Positions 50,552 through 58,560 of a stretch of 64,000 nt of DNA are shown here, in pieces. Numbering within the stretch: the stretch's first letter is position 1; every line of letters begins with the position of its first letter. The notes under the pieces were generated by a model. The model was given only the letters and a program-made list of their open reading frames with translations. It ran no database searches and was not told where the DNA came from. The stretch lies in the NCBI GenBank assembly GCA_023457355.1, contig JAEWLW010000038.1:1-64000 (forward strand), in the 5' to 3' direction. The DNA is from Bacillota bacterium (GTDB lineage: Bacteria > Bacillota > Clostridia > Oscillospirales > Ruminococcaceae). The position numbers and the translations under genes are program-made.

Positions 50552-51223
50552 TTATTCTTTTTGGGCCTCAACCAAATAGAAGCTCACGCATTCCCTGCCG
50601 CCGTATTGCGTGCGGTCGGCCCAGTCGACCAAAGGCTCTTTAAAGCCCGCGCCATCCCAAAGCCCGATAATTTCGGCGTAAGAAAAGAAGTGGACGGTGC
50701 CCCTGTCGGCCAACGGGCCGGCGGCGACGTCGGTGTAAGTGCCCGGCTCCACCATTTTGCCGGTGCCATACCCGGTTGTGGGCGCCCGGAACAGCCCTGT
50801 TGAGAAAAACCGGCCGCCGGGTTTGAGCGTCCTGTGGCATTCGTGCAATATCGCCTGAATGCCCGCCATCGTGTTGGCGCAGAGCATCACCGAGTCGATG
50901 ACGGCGTCAAAAAAGCCGTCGGGGTAGGGCAGGCAGGCCGCGTCGCAAACAGCCAGCTCGGCGGTCAGTGCCTCACTTTTCATTCTTTTTGCAGCTTTTT
51001 CAACCGCCGCCCTCGAGCCGTCGAAGCCGTAAACGTTAAAGCCCTCGCGCGCCAAAAACCAGGCGACGGCACCCGCGCCGCATCCGGCGTCCAGAATCCG
51101 GATGTTCCTGCGGTCCCCGGCATAATAATTCCGCGCAACAAAGCGTATGACCTCCTCGGAGGGATATTTACCCCATTCCTGTCCCCGGTGGACGCGCTCC
51201 CAGATTGGATCAAAGCTTTCCAT
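50552..51223 (-). CDS. Class I SAM-dependent methyltransferase
   Basis: A 223-residue Rossmann methyltransferase. Motif I is RILDAGCGAGAVAWFLAREG (about 40-60), then VYGFDGSRAAVEKAAKRM, LAVCDAACLPYPDGFFDAVI (motif IV region) and LHECHRTLKPGGRFFSTGLF (motif VI). Similar to UbiE-like enzymes. It lies between the DUF4183 gene and the glycosyltransferase-like block, so methylation of a surface sugar or small molecule is possible but unsupported by specific motifs. Confidence 0.87.
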   Translation of the reverse strand: MESFDPIWERVHRGQEWGKYPSEEVIRFVARNYYAGDRRNIRILDAGCGAGAVAWFLAREGFNVYGFDGSRAAVEKAAKRMKSEALTAELAVCDAACLPYPDGFFDAVIDSVMLCANTMAGIQAILHECHRTLKPGGRFFSTGLFRAPTTGYGTGKMVEPGTYTDVAAGPLADRGTVHFFSYAEIIGLWDGAGFKEPLVDWADRTQYGGRECVSFYLVEAQKE

Positions 51224-51239
51224 AGACCATCAATTCCCC

Positions 51240-51415
51240 TTCATAGAATATGCAGTCAAACAATTCAGGAATAGGCACCGTCTTTGCGGCCTGTTTTTCA
51301 CCTCGTTGCGTTGCCGTCCTTGGCGGGCGCCAGCTCACCGGCGTCCTCTGCCTTGCGAGGTAAAAAGTATTTTCGCTAATCCTGTACCCATTCCCAAATT
51401 GTTCGGCTATACCCA
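51240..51415 (-). repeat. R1 repeat (copy d, diverged)
   Basis: Contains CAAACAATTC, CTTTGCGGCCTGTTTTTCACC (about 51280-51300) and CCAAATTGTTCGGCTAT near 51395-51412. The terminal pair is less clear than in other copies. It fills the gap between the methyltransferase and the large TPR protein. Confidence 0.5.
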
Positions 51416-51493
51416 ACGCGATGATGCAAGGTGAGCGGCCAAGCGTCTTCCACCGGCATAAAAGTTAAGCCGCGCCGCCTGTCCCTGTGCCCC

Positions 51494-54013
51494 TCATGCC
51501 ACCGCTTCCGGTAAATTCAACGCCAGCACGCGCTCCCGCTCCGCTAAAAGCAGGCCGTCATCGGGGCTTTGAGCCTGCCCCTGCGCCAGCCTGCGCAATA
51601 TTTCCGCCTTGAGCAGCGCAAAGCACCACGCCCACACCAACGGCGGCGCTTCATCTCCCCCAAACGGCGCATCTGTGCCCTCCTCCTGCCGCCGGAGCCA
51701 ACGGGCCGTCAACATATAAGCCACCGCGGGGCTGTCGGGCGCCTTTGCGGCGGCCTTTTCAAACCAGGCATACGCCTGCTTTAGCTGGCCGCCGCCCAAA
51801 CAAACCAGCCCGTGAACATGGTCTGAAAAAGCCGTCCGCTCCTGAAACAGGCCGCTTTCCGCGGGCCACGGCAGGTTTTTCAAAAGCGCCGCCAACATGT
51901 CGGGGTCGCTTTGCCAAAACGCGCTTAGCTTTTCCTGCGCCAGCGCATTGGGCCCCCACTGCAATGCGCGCAGGTACGCCGCCGCCGCTTCGGGCGCCTT
52001 ATGCAGGCTTTCAAATGCCGCACCAATCTGCGCGTGCATGTCGCCGCGGGCCAAGGCTTTTGGGTCGTTTGCAATCTCCACGCGTACCAAAACGGCGTCG
52101 CGGAACTGTGCGAGCGATTCGGCGGGTGCTTCGGGCCGCGCCTGCTGCCCGTTTGCCCCGTGCGCCAACCGGCTGATCGCCGCCAGTTGGCTTCTGCCGC
52201 ACGCCGACCACAGCGCAAGCACCATCTCCTGCGTGGGCGCGCCCCCTACGGGCAGTAATCGTTCGGCTGTCATCAGGTGCCCGTCGTGCAAAAGCCGCCC
52301 GAATATCCGCTGTTTGAGCATAGCCTGCGCCGCATCCTGTGCCGCCGCCAAAATGTGTCGGATCGCTTCAAAGTCATCACACCGCGCCCACAGCACCATC
52401 GCGAACGCGGTCAGGTTCTCCGCCCGCGCGCCCTTAAGCAGCAGCGGCAGCAGCGTTTTGGCTTTACCGGTTTGCCCGTTCATTAAAAGCAGGTCGTGCG
52501 TGCCGGCAATCTCCTCCCGCATCGCCGCCGTTAAATTGATTTCGGGGCAGGCGTTGCCCTCAAAAAGTGTTTGCATCAGGCGGCAGGCTGCCTTCACCGG
52601 CGGGGCGGCGTTCTGCGCCTGCTCCAGTTCTTCTATCAGCGCCTGTGCCCCGGACAGGTCTTCGCACAGCCAGCGGCATTTGATCAGCCCCAGCAGCGGG
52701 CGGCCCGACGCTGTGTGTTCCGCTTTTGCACCGGTCGGCGCGGGGGGCGTGTTCCCCAGTTTCAGGTGGGCGGCAAATTCGATGGTCAGCTTCCGGTCAG
52801 GCAATTCCGCCTGCGCGACGCGCTCTGTCAGCGCCAGCGCCTGTTCGGGCCGCCCCAACGCCAGAAACGCCTGCGCCGCTTCCAGCAGCTGCGCGGGGAT
52901 GTTTTGTTTGAGCGTCAGCCCCAGCATGCCCGACAGTGCCTGCGCCTCATCCGCCTCCAAGGCCAGCGCGCACAGGTCGCCAAAAAGCGCCGGGTTGCGG
53001 CTGCTCAGATAATAAGCCTGCTGAAAACAGGCCAGCGCCTGCCGCACATTTGCCAGCCGGGCCATCATCGCGCCGAGCGACGCCCAGATCACATCGGTGC
53101 TTATCTCAGAATCGACAATACACGCCGGTTGCCGCAGGGCATTGAGGCAGCGCTTCAAATCGCGGATGGCCGCGCTATAAGTCCCTAGCTGCCAGTGGGC
53201 CTCCCCGCGCAGAACCAGAAAATCGGTGTGGTGCGGAAAAGCTTCCACCGCTTTCTCCAGCACCGCCAAAGCCGCCGGATAGCGCTTTTGGTGCAGCAGG
53301 CACCAGCTCCGGCACTGGTGGGCGTGCGCGGCAAACAGATAATCTGGGTGAAGGCCGTCGCAGGCGCGTTCAAAAAACGGCAGGCTTTCTGCGTATGCCC
53401 CCGCGTTAAAAAGGCAAAGCCCCTGCATATAGTGAATATAATGCGCCTGTGGATGCGCGGCGGCGTCCTGTTCCAGCAGGCGAAGCCGCATAGGCGCGTC
53501 CCAGGGCGTGTTTTCACACCGCCGGATTTTGACGGGCGCATGCGCAACAGCCCCCATCTGTTCATCCGGCAGCTGCTCAAAGGCGCGATACTGGAAACGG
53601 TAGTCCGCTCTGTTGCGGATTAACCGCAGCCTGCCGTTGGGGGAATCCATTTTAAAGCCCGCCACACCGGCGTATTCCAGCAGATAACCCTCGGCGTTCG
53701 GGTTTTTCAGCAGCTGAGGCAGCTTTTGCAAATCCACGGCGGAGATGCGCTCATAGGCTTGCAGGAATAAAACCCACCGCCCGGCCGCCTGCGCCATACA
53801 AAAATTCCGCACCTCGCTAAAGCTTTCCGTCCACTTGAATGGGTCCACCTGCGCACCCGCGCGGCGCGCCAGCGCAACGGTTTGGTCCTTTGACCCGATG
53901 TCCGCCACAATTATTTCGTCAGCGCAGCTTTTTAAGGTGGCCAAACAGTCGGCGATATGCTTTTCGTCGTTATAAGTCACCAGACAGACGCTTAAATCCT
54001 TTTTGCCGGTCAT
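51494..54013 (-). CDS. Large TPR protein with a degenerate family 2 glycosyltransferase domain
   Basis: An 839-residue cytosolic protein. Residues 1-200 are GT2-like (LSVCLVTYNDEKHIADCLAT, EIIVADIGSKDQTVALARRA, SFSEVRNFCMAQAAGRWVLF). Where homologues have the D-x-D motif, this protein has L-Q85-A-Y-E88 (WVLFLQAYERI), so metal and sugar-nucleotide binding may be lost. From about 210 to the end there are many TPR-like helical repeats (AYAESLPFFERACDGLHPDY, RQALACFQQAYYLSSRNPAL, LKQAYAWFEKAAAKAPDSPA). ATG 54013 overlaps the upstream TPR gene stop as ATGA. It may act as a scaffold for the glycosylation complex. Confidence 0.85.
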   Translation of the reverse strand: MTGKKDLSVCLVTYNDEKHIADCLATLKSCADEIIVADIGSKDQTVALARRAGAQVDPFKWTESFSEVRNFCMAQAAGRWVLFLQAYERISAVDLQKLPQLLKNPNAEGYLLEYAGVAGFKMDSPNGRLRLIRNRADYRFQYRAFEQLPDEQMGAVAHAPVKIRRCENTPWDAPMRLRLLEQDAAAHPQAHYIHYMQGLCLFNAGAYAESLPFFERACDGLHPDYLFAAHAHQCRSWCLLHQKRYPAALAVLEKAVEAFPHHTDFLVLRGEAHWQLGTYSAAIRDLKRCLNALRQPACIVDSEISTDVIWASLGAMMARLANVRQALACFQQAYYLSSRNPALFGDLCALALEADEAQALSGMLGLTLKQNIPAQLLEAAQAFLALGRPEQALALTERVAQAELPDRKLTIEFAAHLKLGNTPPAPTGAKAEHTASGRPLLGLIKCRWLCEDLSGAQALIEELEQAQNAAPPVKAACRLMQTLFEGNACPEINLTAAMREEIAGTHDLLLMNGQTGKAKTLLPLLLKGARAENLTAFAMVLWARCDDFEAIRHILAAAQDAAQAMLKQRIFGRLLHDGHLMTAERLLPVGGAPTQEMVLALWSACGRSQLAAISRLAHGANGQQARPEAPAESLAQFRDAVLVRVEIANDPKALARGDMHAQIGAAFESLHKAPEAAAAYLRALQWGPNALAQEKLSAFWQSDPDMLAALLKNLPWPAESGLFQERTAFSDHVHGLVCLGGGQLKQAYAWFEKAAAKAPDSPAVAYMLTARWLRRQEEGTDAPFGGDEAPPLVWAWCFALLKAEILRRLAQGQAQSPDDGLLLAERERVLALNLPEAVA

Positions 54014-54387
54014 TCCCGCGCCTCCCCGTGCGGCGGCTTGCGCCATTTTTCGCAGATCTCCGCCGCCTGCTCATATTCCCCAAGCAGATAGCAGCAATCG
54101 CCCAGCATTTCGCGCAGCGCGGAATCCGCGGCGTTCAGGCCGAGCCCCGCGCGGCACAGCTCGGCCGCCTTCCGGTAGTTCTGCCGGTGATAGGCGGCGA
54201 CGGCGTAATGGTGCAAAACCTCGCCGTCGGCCGAATCAAGCGCGTACGCCCTGCCCAGGTAGCGTTCGGCATTCTCCCAATCCCCAACATGGCAGAGGAT
54301 AACGCCGACGTCAAAATAGCGCTTGGCGCAGTCCGGCTCTCTTAAAAGCAAATTCAGTTTCCGGTTTAAATCATCTCTCCCGAACAT
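54010..54387 (-). CDS. Small TPR protein
   Basis: A 125-residue protein with about three TPR units: DVGVILCHVGDWENAERYLG, VLHHYAVAAYHRQNYRKAAE and MLGDCCYLLGEYEQAAEICE. No other domain. It overlaps the Maf-type gene upstream by 17 bases and the large TPR gene downstream by 4, so the three are translated together and may form one complex. Confidence 0.85.
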   Translation of the reverse strand: MFGRDDLNRKLNLLLREPDCAKRYFDVGVILCHVGDWENAERYLGRAYALDSADGEVLHHYAVAAYHRQNYRKAAELCRAGLGLNAADSALREMLGDCCYLLGEYEQAAEICEKWRKPPHGEARE

Positions 54388-56326
54388 GCATACCGTCCCC
54401 TTCCCGCTCTGTTGTCAGCGCCGCCAGTTGTTCGTTTAAGGAATCCGCCGCATTTTCAAGGTGGATTGCCAGACTTTGTGTGACAATATTCAGGTAATAA
54501 AACAGGTCGTATTGCAGCTTTAAAATCTCGGTCACCTTCGCGACCCGGTCAATTTTTCCGACGCGGTTCATCAGGTAATAGTAAACAAAGAACATCTGCT
54601 GGATAAAGTGGCGGCACAGGTCGTTGCGTAAAAATGTATCAAGAACCTTCAAATGGCGCTGATACGTCTCGTTGATCTGCGCTTCATACGCCTCTCTGTC
54701 GTTCCGCTGCGAAAGCTGCACCATGGCCTGACAGTCCAGCTTGCCGCGGATGGCCGCCTGTGCAAAGCGCCTGAACAGCGCGGCGTGTTCTCCGGCGTCC
54801 TCGGCCAAATCCGCCAGCAGCGGCGCACGTTCCGAGAGATCAACCCGCTGCCGGTGTTCCTCTATCAGCACATGAACCCGGCAGGGCAGCGGCCCGGTGC
54901 AGTATTGCGCGATGATCTCCTCCAGCGGGACGCACCGGGTTCCGGCTATTTTGGCGCCGCCCTCGGTTGCGTTGAGGAACAGCGTTTTTGGGTGCGCCGC
55001 AATTTTAAGCTCCAGCCCCAGCTTAAAGCTGCGCCAAAGCGGGTTGGTGGCAACCGGCCTGCCGTCGTTGCCCTCCACATAAACCACCGGCAGCGATTCT
55101 ATCAGCGCGCGTGCTTCCTCGCCCGTTTTTTCATAGTACGAGGCATCGCGGCTGTGGGTTTTTCCGCTGGCGCCATAGGCGTAATCCTGCCCGACAAAAA
55201 CAATGGGGTCGGCCCCCAGATAGGCGGCCAGCTCCAGCGCAAGGTGCGACACATTCGACCCCGCATCAAGCGCGCTGCCGTCGCCGAGATGGCCGTTCAC
55301 CCATCGGTTAATGGCCTCCCCGGTGCGAAACACCGGCACTTTGGCGCCCTCAAAAGCCGGGAACACCTGTTTATCCACCAGCGCCAGGCAGACCAGCGCC
55401 ATATCCGCCGGCAGGCTGCGGTTCTTAAAATGGTAGGTGTAGGTTTCCTTTGAGCGTTCGATAATCGTCAGAATATCGGGCCGAATGCCTTTTTTGACCA
55501 GCGGCACGATGGCCGATTCCACCGAGATTATCAGGCCCCGGCCCGCAATCTCCGAAAGCCGGCCGATGTTTTTATCCAGCGACGGCCCGTTGGCCACGAT
55601 GAAGGCGGGCGTGCCTTTGTATTGACCCTTCAGGCAGGAGAGATAGGGGCTGCGGGCAACCGTACCGGCATTTTCGATCAGGTTGCACAGCCCCACCAGA
55701 TTGTCCTGATGGTCGTTCCCGATATAAAAGGTCAGCAGCGACAAGCGCGTGAGAAAAAACCGGTAAGCCGCCAGATACTGCGCTTTAAAATGGCGCTGGG
55801 CGGCGGGTGTAAAGCAAAAGGCCGGGCAGGTGCAGCTAAAAAAATTCAGGCTGCTCAACAGCTCGGAAAAAGCCTGTGCAAAGTGGTGGTCTTCACCCAC
55901 AAAAAACAGCAGCTTTCCCGACCGGATAAGCGGTTCGAAATCAAAATAGTGCAGCATGGCGCCAAACAGAAAAAGATCCCGCTCAAACACGACGACCAGC
56001 GTGTGGGGCATCTTATGTTCAAAAATTTCAAACAGCGGGTAACCAAAGCCTGACCCGAAGAGGATAATGGCCCCCGAAGCCCGTTTCAGCGGGGCCTCGC
56101 ACCAGATTTTTGCCTCCTTGAGCGGCTGCTGGCTGACAACCTGAAACAGCCTGCTCCCCTGCCGGTACCGGCAAACCGGATAGCCCGCGCCGTTATCGGT
56201 GACCTCCACCCTTTCCCAAAGCGCGTCCTCGTCTATCTGCCCGATAAGCGCCCGCTGCCAGGGGGCCAGCAAGCGGCAGTTTTTTTCAAACATCGCTCGT
56301 TCCCCGCCCTGCTCTGCAATCTTCAT
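54371..56326 (-). CDS. Maf/DUF115-type glycosyltransferase (motility-accessory-factor-like)
   Basis: A 651-residue cytosolic protein. The DUF115 (MAF_flag10) core is clear: GTPAFIVANGPSLDKNIGRL, IISVESAIVPLVKKGIRPDI, DAGSNVSHLALELAAYLGAD and IVFVGQDYAYGASGKTHSRD. Maf proteins transfer nonulosonic acids such as pseudaminic or legionaminic acid onto flagellin Ser/Thr, which fits the nonulosonic-acid genes upstream. ATG 56326 is used: it overlaps the preceding stop as TGATG and follows GGGGAGGATG. No flagellin gene lies in the window, so the acceptor is open. Confidence 0.88.
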   Translation of the reverse strand: MKIAEQGGERAMFEKNCRLLAPWQRALIGQIDEDALWERVEVTDNGAGYPVCRYRQGSRLFQVVSQQPLKEAKIWCEAPLKRASGAIILFGSGFGYPLFEIFEHKMPHTLVVVFERDLFLFGAMLHYFDFEPLIRSGKLLFFVGEDHHFAQAFSELLSSLNFFSCTCPAFCFTPAAQRHFKAQYLAAYRFFLTRLSLLTFYIGNDHQDNLVGLCNLIENAGTVARSPYLSCLKGQYKGTPAFIVANGPSLDKNIGRLSEIAGRGLIISVESAIVPLVKKGIRPDILTIIERSKETYTYHFKNRSLPADMALVCLALVDKQVFPAFEGAKVPVFRTGEAINRWVNGHLGDGSALDAGSNVSHLALELAAYLGADPIVFVGQDYAYGASGKTHSRDASYYEKTGEEARALIESLPVVYVEGNDGRPVATNPLWRSFKLGLELKIAAHPKTLFLNATEGGAKIAGTRCVPLEEIIAQYCTGPLPCRVHVLIEEHRQRVDLSERAPLLADLAEDAGEHAALFRRFAQAAIRGKLDCQAMVQLSQRNDREAYEAQINETYQRHLKVLDTFLRNDLCRHFIQQMFFVYYYLMNRVGKIDRVAKVTEILKLQYDLFYYLNIVTQSLAIHLENAADSLNEQLAALTTEREGDGMHVRER

Positions 56327-56640
56327 CACGCATCCTCCCCTGCCGCCCACGACTGGAGCAACGGTATCATGGAAAATTCCAGCAGGTCGGTCAGGCTCGT
56401 CACATCCCCGCTTTGAACACACGCCAGCAGGCTGCGGCAGGCGGGCAGCACGCCGCCCGGAACCAGCGCCGCCTCCCCCGTGCATCCAATGAGATCCAAA
56501 ATGCATTCAAAGTCTTCCAAGCCGCCCAGCAACGCCGCCAGCCCCGAAAGGTCCTCGCCCCGCCTGAAAAAGAAAACGCTCGCCTGCCAGGCACGAAGCA
56601 GCCGGTTTTGCGGTTTTTGCAAGCACGCGGCAGCCTTCAT
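56326..56640 (-). CDS. Small hypothetical protein of the glycosylation operon
   Basis: A 104-residue, Leu/Ala-rich, probably helical protein (LSGLAALLGGLEDFECILDL, SLTDLLEFSMIPLLQSWAAG). It overlaps the Maf gene (TGATG) and the gene before it (ATGA), which strongly supports translation. No family recognised; length and position recall small flagellar-type chaperones, but sequence does not prove it. Confidence 0.65.
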   Translation of the reverse strand: MKAAACLQKPQNRLLRAWQASVFFFRRGEDLSGLAALLGGLEDFECILDLIGCTGEAALVPGGVLPACRSLLACVQSGDVTSLTDLLEFSMIPLLQSWAAGEDA

Positions 56641-56951
56641 GCCTGCTTCTCCCCGTCAAACAGCTTCGGCCAGCCGGACTGCTGATAGGTCGTCAGGTTG
56701 TTTAAAATGCTCTGCTTGGTTTTGCGCATTTCCAAATCGAAGCGCTCCTGCCTTTGCTGCATCTCTTCCTTTTCCGATTCGCTGAAAAAAAGCGGCCGCA
56801 GGTTTGTTACTTCGGCCTTAATCCGTTCCAGAATTGTTTTCAGCGCAAAGAGCTGCGACGCCGCTTCAAAAGCCGCCGCAACCTGCGCGCGCTCCGCGTC
56901 GGAATACCATTCACAGCCGTTTTGCGCCCTGTCTTCAGCCCCCATGTTCAT
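56637..56951 (-). CDS. Small coiled-coil hypothetical protein of the glycosylation operon
   Basis: A 104-residue protein with a long amphipathic helix (AAFEAASQLFALKTILERIK, SEKEEMQQRQERFDLEMRKT) and a C-terminal NNLTTYQQSGWPKLFDGEKQ. ATG 56951 or the ATG two codons later (56945) follows GGAAAGGGG. Overlaps the next gene by ATGA. No family recognised. FliS/FliT-like flagellar chaperones have similar size and helicity, but nothing here proves that link. Confidence 0.65.
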   Translation of the reverse strand: MNMGAEDRAQNGCEWYSDAERAQVAAAFEAASQLFALKTILERIKAEVTNLRPLFFSESEKEEMQQRQERFDLEMRKTKQSILNNLTTYQQSGWPKLFDGEKQA

Positions 56952-56966
56952 CGCCCCTTTCCTTGT

Positions 56967-58019
56967 TCACCCGGAAAACACCGTTTCATAGTCCCGCTGC
57001 GCCTGCGTAAAATCGGCTATTCTGCCGATATCGGTCCAGTATTCCCGAATGGGGAATGCGCACACCCGCTCGCTGTTTTGAAGCATCCCCTCCAACAGCG
57101 CATTCATATCCAGATAGCTTTTTCCCTTGAGCTTTTTGATCACCCCGGGGTTCAGGACATAGATGCCGGCATTGATAAAGTTTGTAAAAACCGGTTTTTC
57201 CTCAAAGCCGGTCAGCATATCCCGGTCGACCCGGACCACGCCGTAATCCACCTTGAAGTCATAGGCCGCAACCGCGAGGGTAGCCGCGGCGCCACGTTTT
57301 TCGTGGAAGTTCAGCAGCTGGTCAAAACGCAGCTTTGTCAGAATATCGCCGTTGATGATGATAACCGGCTCGTCGGTTTCGCGGCAAAACAGCCCTAACG
57401 ACCCGGCCGTGCCCATGGGGTGCGCCTCGCGGATGTAATCGAGTGTGACGCCCCACCTGCCGCCGTCGCCAAAATAATCGATAATCTGCTGCGCCCGGTA
57501 ATTAACCGAGAAACAAAAACGGCCGAAGCCCTGCCGGACAAATTCCGTCAGCATGGTCTCCAGAATCGGTTTGCCGCCAATTTCCAACAGGGGCTTGGGG
57601 CAGCTTTCGGTCAGCGGCCTCAGCCTTGTGCCCAGCCCCCCTGCCATCACCACCACCCAGTTCCCCCGCCCGGGCGTCTGGATCAGATCGTCCAGCTTCT
57701 CGATGCCGGTCAGGCGGCCCCACGCATCCACCACCGGCAGATGTCGCAGCCTGTTGGCCCGCATAATGTTTAAAACGCCGGTTTTATCCGCCATTTCCGG
57801 AATGGTGACGGGATGCGGGTTCATGATCTGCTCAACCGGCTGGCTGAGCGGCAGGCCCCTTATCAGCCCGCGGCGGATATCGCCGTCCGTCACGGTTCCC
57901 AAAAGCTTTCGGTCGGCATCCACCACCAGCGCAATCTGCTGCGAGCCGGCGTCTATAATCTCAATCGCCCTTAAAATCTGCACATCGGGCGTTATCAAAA
58001 TAGGCTCCAAAGTGTTCAT
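56967..58019 (-). CDS. CBS-domain sugar-nucleotidyltransferase, PtmE/LegX-like
   Basis: A 350-residue enzyme. Residues 1-115 form a pair of CBS domains (LVVDADRKLLGTVTDGDIRR, MRANRLRHLPVVDAWGRLTG). Residues about 118-350 form a nucleotidyltransferase (VVMAGGLGTRLRPLTESCPK, PLLEIGGKPILETML, EPVIIINGDILTKLRFDQLL). This CBS-plus-NTP-transferase arrangement is that of PtmE/LegX, which makes GDP-glucosamine in the Campylobacter legionaminic acid pathway. ATG 58019 is placed 9 bases after GGA; a GTG at 58064 is in frame but has no ribosome site. Substrate and nucleotide are inferred. Confidence 0.83.
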   Translation of the reverse strand: MNTLEPILITPDVQILRAIEIIDAGSQQIALVVDADRKLLGTVTDGDIRRGLIRGLPLSQPVEQIMNPHPVTIPEMADKTGVLNIMRANRLRHLPVVDAWGRLTGIEKLDDLIQTPGRGNWVVVMAGGLGTRLRPLTESCPKPLLEIGGKPILETMLTEFVRQGFGRFCFSVNYRAQQIIDYFGDGGRWGVTLDYIREAHPMGTAGSLGLFCRETDEPVIIINGDILTKLRFDQLLNFHEKRGAAATLAVAAYDFKVDYGVVRVDRDMLTGFEEKPVFTNFINAGIYVLNPGVIKKLKGKSYLDMNALLEGMLQNSERVCAFPIREYWTDIGRIADFTQAQRDYETVFSG

Positions 58020-58094
58020 AAGCATGTTTCCATTCGTTTTACGCCTGTAAAACGGATATCTCACGAAGGAGCATCCGTATAAAGCCGCGTCGGT

Positions 58095-58225
58095 TTTTTA
58101 GTTAAACAATTTTGAAAAATGGCCCGGCATTGCGAAGCTGTTTTGTGCTGCAAGGCGGACGGCGAAGGCCGGCCGGCGCCTTTAGAGGAGAAACAATGTG
58201 GAAAACAGGACGCAACGATGGGATA
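58095..58225 (+). repeat. R1 repeat (copy e)
   Basis: Contains TTAGTTAAACAATTTTGAAAAATGGCCC-type start (58098 onward, in two pieces TTAGTTAAACAATTTTGAAA and AATGGCCCGGCATTGCGAAG) and GTGGAAAACAGGACGCAACG near 58198-58217, matching the 44655 copy in reverse. Its right end runs into an R3 copy. Confidence 0.55.
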
Positions 58226-58230
58226 TTTTT

Positions 58231-58391
58231 AGGGCGTTTCTTAAAAGGCCAAAACGATGGAAAATTCGCTGAAAAAGTATAGCGCAAGGCAAAAGCGCAG
58301 GAATACCGGCTGTATTCCGAGCATTTTTAACGCTGCGATTGGCTCTTGCAGTAGAATCCACCAAAGTTGGGGACTTTTAAGAATGCCCTTC
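58231..58391 (+). repeat. R3 repeat (copy c, best-preserved)
   Basis: 161 bases with near-inverted ends AGGGCGTTTCTTAAAAG (58231-58247) and CTTTTAAGAATGCCCT (58375-58390). Inside: ATACCGGCTGTATTCCG and CTCTTGCAGTAGAATCCACC. No coding capacity; MITE-like. No obvious target duplication flanks it. Confidence 0.7.
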
Positions 58392-58560
58392 GTTCATTCA
58401 ACTATATACCAGTATATTCACCGCGGCAGCGGGTGTTGCTCTGACGTGGCGGCAGCCCCGGAACAGGAATTGCGCGCTACAAAAAGAGCCGCCCGCCTTT
58501 ATGAATGCCATTGCTGATAAAAGGGGCATCCACCCGCTTCAATGGCCCGGCCTTTTGCGG
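58392..58560. other. Residual gap before the CMP-sugar synthetase stop
   Basis: No gene or clear terminator. GAGCCGCCCGCC and flanking bases could pair weakly; nothing else seen. Confidence 0.35.

Noticed and set aside
51897..53012. 371-codon Ser/Ala/Cys-rich plus-strand frame
   Set aside because: Antisense of the TPR region of the large protein; composition typical of shadow frames.
56326..56951. FliS/FliT flagellar chaperones
   Set aside because: Size and helicity are similar, but no conserved residues could be matched and no flagellar genes are present.
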